Source of the DNA: Treponema sp.
GTDB lineage: Bacteria > Spirochaetota > Spirochaetia > Treponematales > Breznakiellaceae
DNA: 64,000 nt
Direction of reading: 5' to 3'
NCBI GenBank assembly: GCA_009777535.1
Contig: WRLP01000008.1
Span: 51,758-115,757 of the forward strand
This document shows, in pieces, positions 26,384 to 35,285 of this stretch (the stretch's first letter is position 1; the number at the start of each line of letters is the position of its first letter). Made by a program: the position numbers and the translations under genes. The notes beneath the pieces are model-generated. The model ran no database searches and had not been told where the DNA came from. It saw only the letters and a list, made by a program, of their open reading frames with translations.

Positions 26384-26833
26384 ATGGTAGGCAACTTACC
26401 CGCCCACAGCGTGTTTTCCTTGGCCTTATACCTTGCTGCAAACAGCGGCGAAACAGTTTTCGGAACTGTAATCTCCCCCCCACCAAAACCACCAAGTGGA
26501 AATCTTTCTATAACCAGTTATGGTAAGGTATATAAAACTCTAAATGGATGTATTGGTTTCCATGAAGTTAACGAGTTGAACACATGGGGGGACGATGTTT
26601 GTGGTGTGTACCAGGATACAATTATGGATTTATGGTCTGACAGGGGCGGTCATTTGCATGAATACCATGAAAACATGTTTTACATGAAAGCCCAACCACC
26701 ATTTGGGAATTACTATTATGATGATTTAGAGGGTGTCATGAAAGGCTTTTTCCCTTGTTTTACTACGGCAGAGCGTGTGACTGCAGAAGAAGCTGCGTTA
26801 GACAGATTTGCTGAACTTTGTCCAGGACACTAA
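26384..26833 (+). CDS. Hypothetical protein, uncertain
   Basis: A 149-residue open frame of unknown function. From about residue 45 the sequence looks protein-like, with Trp/Tyr/His-rich segments (NELNTWGDD, LWSDRGGHLHEYHEN) and a helical Glu/Ala-rich end. The first 40 residues (PPPKPP stretch) and the lack of a ribosome binding site at 26384 leave the start doubtful. Composition is more AT-rich than the housekeeping genes, as expected for accessory DNA. It could be a partner or a decayed gene next to the antitoxin-like gene. Confidence 0.4.
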   Translation: MVGNLPAHSVFSLALYLAANSGETVFGTVISPPPKPPSGNLSITSYGKVYKTLNGCIGFHEVNELNTWGDDVCGVYQDTIMDLWSDRGGHLHEYHENMFYMKAQPPFGNYYYDDLEGVMKGFFPCFTTAERVTAEEAALDRFAELCPGH

Positions 26834-26928
26834 AATTTATGATGTTGTGGATTTTTATTAGATTTCTACACCGGTACTTAAAATTTCAGCCTATTGTTGT
26901 GATTGATTGTCGGCTATAAGGAAGTTAG

Positions 26929-27576
26929 CTAATACCAAGCTTTAGGTTTCCTAATTATTCGCTCATTTTGCGTCTTAATTTCATCCGGAAATTGATGTGA
27001 AGCTAACAAAAAAGGTGTAATAGTGCGGATATAAGATGCATTTTTTCTCAATACTCTGAAAGACACAGCCTTGCGGGCAATATATAATCCTACTTTCTTT
27101 TTGCATTCCTGTACGGTAATTTGCATAGCATAGGCCATGTCGCTGTCATTGGAAAATAACATGGCGTAGTCAAATTCATCTCTAACGGCATCAACAGCCA
27201 TTTGTACAGCCAAGTTGACATCTGTCCCCTTTTCTTCGGTTTTAACAACGTCAACAAGCGTTATTTTGCCTTTCTTAAAATCTTCTGCTTTGGGCATCTT
27301 GACTTCATGTGTTGAAAAATAACCTAGTTTTACTATTGTATTTGGGTTAGTTTTAAGGGCTTCCAAATAAATTTTCTGTCTGAATGGCTTATCGGGACTT
27401 GAGAATTCCGCCCCAATTTGAGCAGTAAAATATTTAACAGCAATAAGCTCTTGATTTGGCGATAAAATAGATTGGCACATAGACCAAATATCAAGCCATT
27501 TATACTTGATTCCTTTTAGAGAGCTATAGTAAAGATTGAATCCGTCAACATAAGCAATGACACGTTGTTTTGCCAT
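26929..27576 (-). CDS. NYN-domain (LabA/DUF88-like) protein
   Basis: A 215-residue PIN-like NYN domain protein, a family of metal-dependent ribonucleases. The acidic motifs are in place: YVDGFNLYY (Asp11 and Asn14), EEKGTDVNLAVQM near 113-126 and FSNDSDMAY near 141-149. These should form the metal site. The gene is AT-rich and alone, next to the antitoxin-like patch, so a defence or RNA-decay role is possible but unproven. The hairpin upstream (27587-27620) ends the neighbouring TPR operon. Confidence 0.85.
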   Translation of the reverse strand: MAKQRVIAYVDGFNLYYSSLKGIKYKWLDIWSMCQSILSPNQELIAVKYFTAQIGAEFSSPDKPFRQKIYLEALKTNPNTIVKLGYFSTHEVKMPKAEDFKKGKITLVDVVKTEEKGTDVNLAVQMAVDAVRDEFDYAMLFSNDSDMAYAMQITVQECKKKVGLYIARKAVSFRVLRKNASYIRTITPFLLASHQFPDEIKTQNERIIRKPKAWY

Positions 27577-27586
27577 GGAGCCTGCA

Positions 27587-27620
27587 AGAAAAAAATTCAG
27601 GGGAGACTTTCGTCTCCCCT
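27587..27620 (-). terminator. Rho-independent terminator of the nusB/TPR operon
   Basis: On the minus strand GGGGAGAC and GTCTCCCC pair over a GAAA loop and are followed within a few bases by a run of seven T. It lies about 95 bases after the TPR-gene stop and before the NYN gene. Confidence 0.75.
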
Positions 27621-27712
27621 TGTCGCTGCTGCGAACAACAACGAGCTTATGGTAAAAATATATAGTTTTTTTTAAGAAAAGTCAATACGCAGGCAGCTAG
27701 TATCCAACAGCC

Positions 27713-29404
27713 CTAATATCCAAGCCGGCTGAGTTCCAGGCGGGCGTTTACATTTTCCGGATCAAGGTCGAGGGCATATTCCAGCACACGCCGTGCTTCT
27801 GAACTGCGGCCGGCGGCGCCCAGGCATCCGGCAATGCGAAGCTGAATTCGGGATGCTGTTTTTGGGTCGCGCACTCCTGCTGCGGCGCGTTCATAGTAAT
27901 CGATGGCACGGGCGGCGGAAAGCCGGGCTTCATGGATAAGGGCCAGATTGGCAAAGACTGGCCATTGTGCGGTATGTTCGGGTATGGCTGTCAGTTTTTC
28001 CAGGGCGGCATCCAGCGATCCATGGCGCATATATATTATCGCTTCATAAAGAGAGACCCATTCACTGTCGAAATTGTAATTACTACTTCGCTTTAATAAA
28101 ACTTCAGCCTCACTGTAGTATTGCTGGAAGTCAAAAAACCAGGCTGCCCAGCGGTATAAATCCTCATTTTCCTGATGACGATCCAAAAGCAGCCATGTTT
28201 CGGCAACTGTCCGCCCAAGTCCTTCAACTTCGCCCCGCCGCCTTAGGATTTCCAGGTCTACAAAAGGAAATTGATCTGGGGCTAGATCATTTCTGCTTTC
28301 AAGAAACGCTGATGCCTGGGCGGGCGGCAGCAGCCGGCTGTAGCGGATTAGGCCAAATTGGCGGCTGGGACTTTCATCGCCGCCGGCGGAATACCCAGCC
28401 GGTGTGGATACGAGCTTTTCAAAATATCCGCCGGCTTCGTTTTGATTCTGCGCGGTAACGCCCAGGTTATACAGGCTTCGTTCATGGGGATTTATTTCGC
28501 CTGCCGCCAAAATCGACCAAATTGCACGGGCGCTTTCCGTATATCCGCCGAGCCAGAGGGCATCGGCCTGGCGGCCAAGGGCCGCTTCACCCGGTATTTG
28601 CGAAAAAAACTGCGCCGAACGCAGAACATCTCCGTAGTCGTAGTAGAACTCTCCGGCAAACATAAGGAAATTTGCGGTAAGTGGAAAAGCGCCCTGTACC
28701 ATTGCTTGAATTTCCGAGGCGGCTCCCTGGGTATCTCCGTTCAGTATTTTTAATACCGCCATATCGGCGGCAACAGCTTCAGCCTCGTAACCGTCTGCGC
28801 TGCCAAAGGAGAGATAGCGGGCGCTGTGCTCAAAGCCGGGCAAAGAAAGAAGATTCAGGTTCAATGCCGTTTCGGCACTGGCAAAATCTCCCAGTAAAAT
28901 ATGAAGGCAAAGGCGCATAACACTAAAAGCCGGATCGACAAGCAGGGGCATATATGAACGCAGCTGTACCTGGGCTTCCCTGTTCAGGCTTGAATCCATT
29001 ACAAGGGCTGCTGCGGCAATGGCGGCAAGCGGCTGTGAATAGGGGTAGGCCTGCACCGCCCGCAGGCTTGACTGCCTGTAATCCAGGCTGTATTGGGGAA
29101 AAGCCTGGGCCAGCACTCTGCGCCGTTTAAGGACAGAAAGCCACATCTCAACGCTTGCCGCTTTTTCTTCCAGCTCGTTCAGGTCGATGTTCTGTTTTTC
29201 GCCGTTCGCAGCCGCCAGATCGTAATCGCGCAGCATCCTGTGAAAGCCCCGCTCTTGCACAGTTCTCTGCAAACCGCCCCTGCCAAAAACCGAAAGCGCA
29301 AGATATCCGGCGCCTATCAATACAAAAAGTATTAACCCGGTAAAGCATATTATCCGCGTCAGGCTTGCGTTATGCGCTATTTTTTTCAGTTTTTGGAAGG
29401 GCAT
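27713..29404 (-). CDS. Membrane-anchored TPR-repeat protein
   Basis: A 563-residue protein with one N-terminal membrane span (about 20-42, CFTGLILFVLIGAGYLALSV) and a long helical region of degenerate tetratricopeptide repeats. Recognisable units come late (IDYYERAAAGVRDPKTA, ARRVLEYALDLDPENVNARL). It probably faces the periplasm and scaffolds protein contacts; no partner can be named. Its start overlaps the nusB 3' end by 19 bases, so the two are coupled. Confidence 0.8.
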   Translation of the reverse strand: MPFQKLKKIAHNASLTRIICFTGLILFVLIGAGYLALSVFGRGGLQRTVQERGFHRMLRDYDLAAANGEKQNIDLNELEEKAASVEMWLSVLKRRRVLAQAFPQYSLDYRQSSLRAVQAYPYSQPLAAIAAAALVMDSSLNREAQVQLRSYMPLLVDPAFSVMRLCLHILLGDFASAETALNLNLLSLPGFEHSARYLSFGSADGYEAEAVAADMAVLKILNGDTQGAASEIQAMVQGAFPLTANFLMFAGEFYYDYGDVLRSAQFFSQIPGEAALGRQADALWLGGYTESARAIWSILAAGEINPHERSLYNLGVTAQNQNEAGGYFEKLVSTPAGYSAGGDESPSRQFGLIRYSRLLPPAQASAFLESRNDLAPDQFPFVDLEILRRRGEVEGLGRTVAETWLLLDRHQENEDLYRWAAWFFDFQQYYSEAEVLLKRSSNYNFDSEWVSLYEAIIYMRHGSLDAALEKLTAIPEHTAQWPVFANLALIHEARLSAARAIDYYERAAAGVRDPKTASRIQLRIAGCLGAAGRSSEARRVLEYALDLDPENVNARLELSRLGY

Positions 29405-29835
29405 GGCTGTTTTTCCCCCGCCTGCACCGTTAGGCGGATACTGTCGAGAACTCCATTAATAAATCTGTAAGAATCGTCGGTGCCGAATTCTTTTGAAATG
29501 CCGATGGCTTCGTCGATGACTATGGAAGGGGAGATGTCGCTTTGAAACATTAGGGTAAAAACTGACATTCGCAGAATGGCGAGGTCGACGCGGTTAAGCC
29601 TGGAAAAATCCCAGTGTTCCAGGTGTTTTTTGATCATGGCGTCTATGGTTTCAATGTTTTCTATTGTACCTGTGATTAAGATCCGCGAAAAATCGGTAAT
29701 GCCCGGGTTAAGAGCCGTGAGTTTTTCTTCTTCCAGCCAGGAAAAGGTAACAAGCTCGCAGGCCGGAACGCGGTTAGATTCCCAGCAGTACAGGGCCTGA
29801 AAAGCCAAAATGCGGCCTTTTCTGCGGGACGCCAT
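29386..29835 (-). CDS. nusB: Transcription antitermination factor NusB
   Basis: A 149-residue all-helical protein that binds boxA RNA with NusE/S10 during rRNA antitermination. Family landmarks: ASRRKGRILAFQALY at the N-terminus, NRVDLAILRMSVF, and IVIDEAIGISKEFGTDDSYRFINGVLD near the end (described by its ends, EAIGISKEFG and FINGVLD). AGGGGG precedes the ATG. The gene lies 16 bases after the PpiC gene and overlaps the TPR gene. Confidence 0.94.
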   Translation of the reverse strand: MASRRKGRILAFQALYCWESNRVPACELVTFSWLEEEKLTALNPGITDFSRILITGTIENIETIDAMIKKHLEHWDFSRLNRVDLAILRMSVFTLMFQSDISPSIVIDEAIGISKEFGTDDSYRFINGVLDSIRLTVQAGEKQPCPSKN

Positions 29836-29851
29836 TTAACCCCCTGCCGTA

Positions 29852-31018
29852 CTACCAGGTAAGATATCTTTCGTTAATCTGGAATGATCTTCCGCCCGCC
29901 CGCAGTTCAGCAACAAGTTCCTGGCTGGCACGGGTCAGAGCTGCCTGCTGCATTTCCTGTAATATGGCATTGCCGATATATTCCCTTACGGTTACCCTGG
30001 CTCCAATACTGATAAAATCTTCAAGTTCCAGATTTCTCTGGGCATGATTCTCGGTAACTTTGATAATCATGAATCCGGCAGTACCCTGTATCACTTTTGA
30101 TACTTCTCCCTGGTTCAGGCTGAACGCAGTCTCAATAAAATCCGGGCCGTACCTGTTCTGGGCTTCCGGGTGCCGGGGTACGAAACCACCATCGCCTGCA
30201 GTATAACCCAGGTTCGCCGATTGGCCGCGGGTAACTACTTCGTCAAATCTGGAGGCGCTTGTGCCGATTTCGCGCAAAAGCTGGTCTGCCAATTCCCTTG
30301 CCCTTGTTCTTGATGACGTATCTTCTCCGTAGGCAACCTGAATTCCTGTAAAACGTAATGTTTCCGGGCGAACAAACCTGGATCTGTTAAGATTAAATTG
30401 ATTGCGAATCTCTTCTTCGGTGGGCGTCCTGATGTTTCTGAATTGGTCCTCTTTTTTTGCCATCATATATTTTTGTACAATCATCTGCCTGCGGAGTTGA
30501 TCCCTGAACGTCTGTATGTCAAGGCCGCTTTCACTGGTTATGGCCTGGGCAAATTCGGCATCCGTCGGCTGGCGCCCGATTGTCTCGGCCATTGCAGTCC
30601 GCATGGTTTGCATTTGCTGGTTTAACTCATTTTCGGTAATGGTGATTCTTTCTCGATCCGCCGCCTGCAGAGCCAGCCGCTCGTTGATCATTACGTCCAG
30701 AACCTGGGTTCTCTCGTTTTGAGTCAGCGTCCGTCCGGCGGCCCTTTCCATCCGTTCTACTTCGATTTTGAGCTGCCCAAGGAAGATACTTTCCTGGACT
30801 ACGTTCGGGGCAATTTGAACCGTCGCTACAATCTGGGCATCGTTAATGTTGGTTTCTGCGCCTGATTGGTTTCGCTGTCCGGTGGTTGTAGTTATGGGTG
30901 TACCGGGATCGGAATTAGTGGAATCACCCTTGTCGGATTTTCCCCCGCCGAAAACCGCAGCCGGAGTAATAAAATATACGGCTGCAATACAATAAATCGT
31001 GATTATTAACCTTTTCAT
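29852..31018 (-). CDS. Parvulin-type peptidyl-prolyl isomerase (SurA/PpiC-like)
   Basis: About 388 residues. An N-terminal signal (MKRLIITIYCIAAVYFITPA) leads to a periplasmic protein with a Ser/Thr-rich linker, a helical chaperone region (about 80-200) and a rotamase domain (about 230-330) with the motif GDGGFVPRH, FIETAFSLNQGEVSKVI and GFMIIKVTE. This is the SurA/PrsA pattern, an outer-membrane-protein folding helper. ATG 31018 is preferred to an upstream ATG because it begins the signal peptide. It lies between alaS and nusB in one direction. Confidence 0.85.
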   Translation of the reverse strand: MKRLIITIYCIAAVYFITPAAVFGGGKSDKGDSTNSDPGTPITTTTGQRNQSGAETNINDAQIVATVQIAPNVVQESIFLGQLKIEVERMERAAGRTLTQNERTQVLDVMINERLALQAADRERITITENELNQQMQTMRTAMAETIGRQPTDAEFAQAITSESGLDIQTFRDQLRRQMIVQKYMMAKKEDQFRNIRTPTEEEIRNQFNLNRSRFVRPETLRFTGIQVAYGEDTSSRTRARELADQLLREIGTSASRFDEVVTRGQSANLGYTAGDGGFVPRHPEAQNRYGPDFIETAFSLNQGEVSKVIQGTAGFMIIKVTENHAQRNLELEDFISIGARVTVREYIGNAILQEMQQAALTRASQELVAELRAGGRSFQINERYLTW

Positions 31019-31067
31019 TTCAATTCCTGTCAATAATATACTATATAACAACTATTTGGGGAATAGG

Positions 31068-32906
31068 TTATTCCAGTACCGCCCGGATTCTTCGTACTCC
31101 TGCCGAAGAAGACTGTTCCTTCTGTATGCTGAATTTGCCCAATACTCCGGTGTGTTCCACATGGGGGCCGCCGCAGACTTCCCTTGAAAAAACAGCCGGG
31201 GCCTTTCCGATTGTGTATACCTTTACCCGGGATTCGTATTTCTCACCGAAAAGGGCAATGGCCCCCGATGCTTTTGCATCATCAATGCTCATTGTTTCAA
31301 AAGAAACCGGGTGGTCTTTTTGAATCTGTTCGTTAACAATGTCTTCGACTTTTTTTATTTCCTGTGCAGTCATTGGAGAGGGGTGGGTGAAGTCAAAACG
31401 CAGCCGCTCGGCGGTAATATTGGAGCCTTTCTGTGCTATATGTTCACCCAGGGTATTCTTCAGCGCCCTGTGCAGCAGATGGGTTGCTGTATGGTAACTA
31501 ACGGCCATTTTACCCTGGTCTACGAGCCCGCCCTTGAAAACCTGGCCGCTTTGGGAACGGGAAAGCTCCTGATGCTTTTTGAACGCCTCGTCGAATTCTT
31601 CGCGGCTCACCTTCATGCCATGCTCACCGGCCAGTTCCTCCGTAAGCTCTATGGGGAACCCGTAAGTGTCGTATAACTTGAATGCCAGCCGCCCCGACAT
31701 AATTTTGCGCGGATCTTTCAATAAACCGGGCAGGAGTTTTTCAAACTCACGCTCGCCCTTCTGCAGGGTTTCCATGAATTTTTCTTCTTCGCGATCCAGT
31801 TCTCCGGTTATAAAGGCCCTGTTTTCTGTCAGCTCAGGATAAGGCCCCTTGAATTGATCCACTATTACATTTGCAATCGGGGATAGGAAATGAATTATTT
31901 TCCCGTCTTCATTGTGCCCTTTAAGCAATTTGCGCCCATGCCTTACCGCCCGGCGGATAAGGCGGCGCAATACATAACCGGCGCCGACATTGGAGGGGCT
32001 TACTGCCCTGGGGTCGCCCAGAATGAAAGCCGCCGAGCGTACATGATCGGCTATTATGCGTACAGAGCGGTCTTTTTCCTCATTGGAGCCGTAACCTTCT
32101 CCGTTAGCTGCATTGTAACCGCTTGTATCTTCAATCGACTTGATAATCGGTGCAAATATTTCAGTATTGTATACACTGTCTTTTCCGTTCAGAACCGTAA
32201 CAGTGCGCTCGATTCCCATTCCGGTATCCACGCACTTGCGCGCCAGCGGCTCGTATATTCCTTCTTTTGTTTTGTTATATTGCATGAACACATCGTTCCA
32301 TATCTCAAGCCATTTTCCGCAGCCGCAGCCGGGCTTGCAGTCCGGCTTGCAGGGCGTGTCCCCGATGTAATAAAACATTTCAGTATCAGGGCCGCATGGG
32401 CCGGTTGTTCCGGCGGGCCCCCACCAGTTATCTTCCCTGGGCAGGTATGCGATGCGGTTTTCGCTTATACCCATTTTTTTCCATGCTTCAACGGATTCAT
32501 CGTCCCTGGGAATACCTTCTTCGCCCTCAAAAACAGTTATGCCGAGTTTTTCAACCGGAATACCCAGCCAGTGCGGCGAAGTAAGGAATTCAAAGCTCAT
32601 TTCGATAGCCCCTTCCTTAAAGTAATCCCCAAGTGACCAATTGCCCAGCATTTCAAAAAAGGTAAGGTGGCTTGGATCCCCTACGCTGTCGATATCCCCG
32701 GTACGGATACACTTCTGATAGTTTACAAGCCGGTCGCCCGCCGGGTGTTTTTCTCCCAGAAGGTAGGGAACCAGGGGGTGCATTCCGGCCGTTGTAAAAA
32801 GGACTGTCGGGTCATTTTCGGGCAGGAGGGACTTGCCCTGGATTTGCACATGGCCCTTTGAAACGAAAAATTCTATGTATTTACTGCGAAGCTCATTGGC
32901 GGTCAA
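31068..32906 (-). CDS. alaS: Alanyl-tRNA synthetase, short spirochaete form
   Basis: About 612 residues. The class II catalytic core (ELRSKYIEFF, TTAGMHPLVPY, NWSLGDYFKEG), the tRNA-recognition helices and the editing domain are present. The editing-site zinc ligands are visible as HTATHLLHRAL and CGGPHVEHTG. The protein ends directly after the editing domain (GVRRIRAVLE), so the DHHA1/C-Ala region of the usual ~875-residue enzymes is missing. TTG 32906 is preferred because AAGGAG sits inside the longer frame, just before it. A TATAAT box lies at 32931-32936. Confidence 0.93.
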   Translation of the reverse strand: MTANELRSKYIEFFVSKGHVQIQGKSLLPENDPTVLFTTAGMHPLVPYLLGEKHPAGDRLVNYQKCIRTGDIDSVGDPSHLTFFEMLGNWSLGDYFKEGAIEMSFEFLTSPHWLGIPVEKLGITVFEGEEGIPRDDESVEAWKKMGISENRIAYLPREDNWWGPAGTTGPCGPDTEMFYYIGDTPCKPDCKPGCGCGKWLEIWNDVFMQYNKTKEGIYEPLARKCVDTGMGIERTVTVLNGKDSVYNTEIFAPIIKSIEDTSGYNAANGEGYGSNEEKDRSVRIIADHVRSAAFILGDPRAVSPSNVGAGYVLRRLIRRAVRHGRKLLKGHNEDGKIIHFLSPIANVIVDQFKGPYPELTENRAFITGELDREEEKFMETLQKGEREFEKLLPGLLKDPRKIMSGRLAFKLYDTYGFPIELTEELAGEHGMKVSREEFDEAFKKHQELSRSQSGQVFKGGLVDQGKMAVSYHTATHLLHRALKNTLGEHIAQKGSNITAERLRFDFTHPSPMTAQEIKKVEDIVNEQIQKDHPVSFETMSIDDAKASGAIALFGEKYESRVKVYTIGKAPAVFSREVCGGPHVEHTGVLGKFSIQKEQSSSAGVRRIRAVLE

Positions 32907-33033
32907 TGTTTTTCTCCTTATCATAATTTTATTATAAAATCAGCTTTTTGGTACAGCCGACGCCTGCTATTTTAGGCTTGTCCGGCTATTGAATTTTTTA
33001 GTATTATGGTTTATTTTATATCCAGGGGAAAAT

Positions 33034-34548
33034 ATGGCAGAAAACCTTGTGGATAAGGTCTTTTCATTCCTTTCCGGCGATGATTTAAGCGATAAAACAC
33101 AGAGTATACTTAAACAGCTTGGTAAAGATCTTAATCAAAATAAATTTGCGAAGTATTTCAGGGTAAAAACAGAGGAAATAGATCCTTCCTTTTTATCATT
33201 TATGTATTCTGCCTATAAATTGACCTATCCAATCAAGGCCTTCATGGTTAACGAAAGCAAGATGGACAAACTTAAGCTGATAATTATCGAATCGTTCATG
33301 GACGGCTCCATACTTGAAACCGTTAATAAACTTGCACCTGCCGCCATAGAGGCAAAGGCCAAAGTAACAGCCCCCGACGAGCTTGTTGCCCAGATACAGG
33401 CTGATCTTGACAAACTTATTTCTCAATTTGACCGGGGTAAGATAAATGCCGCAGATCGCTGTTATACAATGGTGGCGGCCCTTAATCAGTTCGTTAACTT
33501 CGGTTTTTATGGTTTTTTCAAGAAGATTGACCCCCATTTTGTGGAAGAGAGTTTCGGTGAAGACCCGAAATTTCCCCCTGTAAAGTCTGTTTTTATTGTC
33601 AAGGAACTGGCTGAATTTCTGGCTGTAACCCAGGCATTAAGACCCGAAGATGACTGGAAAAACCTTCTTGGTCTGCTGAAGATTTGCGCGGGCCAGGAAC
33701 TGGTAAAACCGGAGCTTTTTGAAGAACTGGTCAAGAATTTTAGGGAGATACATGTTAGCAAAATTATCGAGATGCTCATTCAGTACTCCCTTAAAAACCC
33801 TATATGGCAATGGAAAGCCAGGGTTCCGGTTGAGCAAATCGGCGATGACTGGCTGGAAGAAAAAAAAGCCGAGGCAAACCTTTGTATATACCAAATCAAT
33901 ACCGCCCAGAGAAATATCCAGATTAATGCGCTGACCCAACAGATATTCGAAGCTGCCGACCTGGTAAGACTGGAAAATTACACTATGCAGCATGGGGATA
34001 TTTACCGTAACAAGGGACTGGAAGATTTTGTTTATGCCAGAGGCCTTAATTATCTTAAAGCTTTCCTGGAAGACTATCTGGACAAGGAAATTAAGGAATT
34101 GTGCGATATCCTGCTTGTCCGGGGACAATGGACAAACAATATCATGTCGATGGATATGAGTGAGGCTCTTCATCAGCTTATAGATATAGGCGGTTCGATT
34201 TCCGCCCTTGACGAGACAATGTCCGAGGATGGCTCGGATGGTTCCCGCCTGCGTGCCGCCGTAATGCGGGTAGACCGTGATAAAACCCAGGCACGCTACA
34301 TTAAAAGTATTATCGGGAGCAATAATGAAGAGGCCCTGGATTTGATAAACCAGGCGGCCCAATTTTTTATTGTACTGGGGAAGCATCTAAAAAGCCTGAT
34401 CGAAGATATCAAGAAAAAGCACCCGGAACTGCTGATTAATTGGCGGGAACTGAATTTGGCTTCCAAAGAACCCATGGCCCAAAGAATGACCGAAGATTAC
34501 AAAAAGATAAATTATTTTATTCAATTGATGACGCTTTGCACGGAATAG
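33034..34548 (+). CDS. DUF5312-like hypothetical protein
   Basis: A 504-residue soluble, mostly helical protein that I place, from memory, with the spirochaete DUF5312 family. ATG 33034 (MAENLVDKVFSFLSGDD) is chosen because AGGGGA lies just before it; the open frame extends 15 codons further up without a site. No catalytic motif is seen. Length and Leu/Lys/Glu-rich helices suggest a scaffold. It is divergent from alaS and 120 bases before fliL, so it may have a link to the flagellum, but that is only neighbourhood. Confidence 0.75.
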   Translation: MAENLVDKVFSFLSGDDLSDKTQSILKQLGKDLNQNKFAKYFRVKTEEIDPSFLSFMYSAYKLTYPIKAFMVNESKMDKLKLIIIESFMDGSILETVNKLAPAAIEAKAKVTAPDELVAQIQADLDKLISQFDRGKINAADRCYTMVAALNQFVNFGFYGFFKKIDPHFVEESFGEDPKFPPVKSVFIVKELAEFLAVTQALRPEDDWKNLLGLLKICAGQELVKPELFEELVKNFREIHVSKIIEMLIQYSLKNPIWQWKARVPVEQIGDDWLEEKKAEANLCIYQINTAQRNIQINALTQQIFEAADLVRLENYTMQHGDIYRNKGLEDFVYARGLNYLKAFLEDYLDKEIKELCDILLVRGQWTNNIMSMDMSEALHQLIDIGGSISALDETMSEDGSDGSRLRAAVMRVDRDKTQARYIKSIIGSNNEEALDLINQAAQFFIVLGKHLKSLIEDIKKKHPELLINWRELNLASKEPMAQRMTEDYKKINYFIQLMTLCTE

Positions 34549-34668
34549 CAGGCAGATTGGGTAATTATTTTCACTAAGACTGAACAGGAAATAAACCGAT
34601 GATAATGGAAGAGGTGTTGTGTCTCCACATACGCTTCGTATATCATTGAATTATGGGGGGTTTTGGGA

Positions 34669-35229
34669 ATGTCCGACAGCGATGATCTGGATCTTGAAGG
34701 CGGTGATATCCAGGATTCAGGCAGTTCTCTGAAGAAAAAAGGCGGTCTTAGGGCTTTATTACCTACCATTCTTAAATTTGCCGCAATTGGCCTTGCCGCG
34801 TTGATTTTTATTGTTACTGTTTCTGTTATCACTTATAACATTATGAACAAGGGCGGCAAGTCCCAGACATCTGTTGCCGACCCGTCTTCGCCATACATCG
34901 GCAGACGTCCTGAGTATGCCATGTATACCCTTATTGGCGCGGTTACCACAAGAACCAAGGATGTTACCCCCATATCGGTAACGGTAGATATGATAATCGG
35001 CTACGATATGAACGATCAGGGGGCCGCTGGCGAGTTAACCGGCCGTCAGTATGAATTACGCGACTTTGTAAGGCGCTATTTTACGAGTAAATATGCTGCA
35101 GACCTCGCTCCCGAAAAGGAAGAAGAGCTTAAAAGGGAAATTCGCGAGCAGCTAAATACCCGTTTTCTGGACACAGCGCGGGCCCGGATTATTTTGTTTA
35201 ACAGACTCGATGTAATGGAAGTCTATTAA
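34669..35229 (+). CDS. fliL: Flagellar basal body-associated protein FliL
   Basis: A 186-residue single-pass inner-membrane protein with an acidic N-terminal tail (SDSDDLDLEGGD), a membrane span about 30-52 and a periplasmic FliL domain ending RIILFNRLDVMEVY. FliL surrounds the MotAB stator and supports torque. ATG 34669 follows a GGGGGG run; an in-frame TTG two codons earlier is also possible. In other treponemes flgE/motA/motB precede fliL, but here the DUF5312-like gene does. Confidence 0.92.
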   Translation: MSDSDDLDLEGGDIQDSGSSLKKKGGLRALLPTILKFAAIGLAALIFIVTVSVITYNIMNKGGKSQTSVADPSSPYIGRRPEYAMYTLIGAVTTRTKDVTPISVTVDMIIGYDMNDQGAAGELTGRQYELRDFVRRYFTSKYAADLAPEKEEELKREIREQLNTRFLDTARARIILFNRLDVMEVY

Positions 35230-35285
35230 AAGTGTCTGTCTTTACTTACAGCGGGGAAATAGTTTAACATTTTGTGGGGTAATCG

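Noticed and set aside
34575..34605. Possible sigma-28 promoter before fliL (TAAGACT ... CCGATGATAA)
   Set aside because: The -10 part has two extra bases against GCCGATAA and the spacing is off. Class II fli genes in treponemes are usually not sigma-28 dependent.
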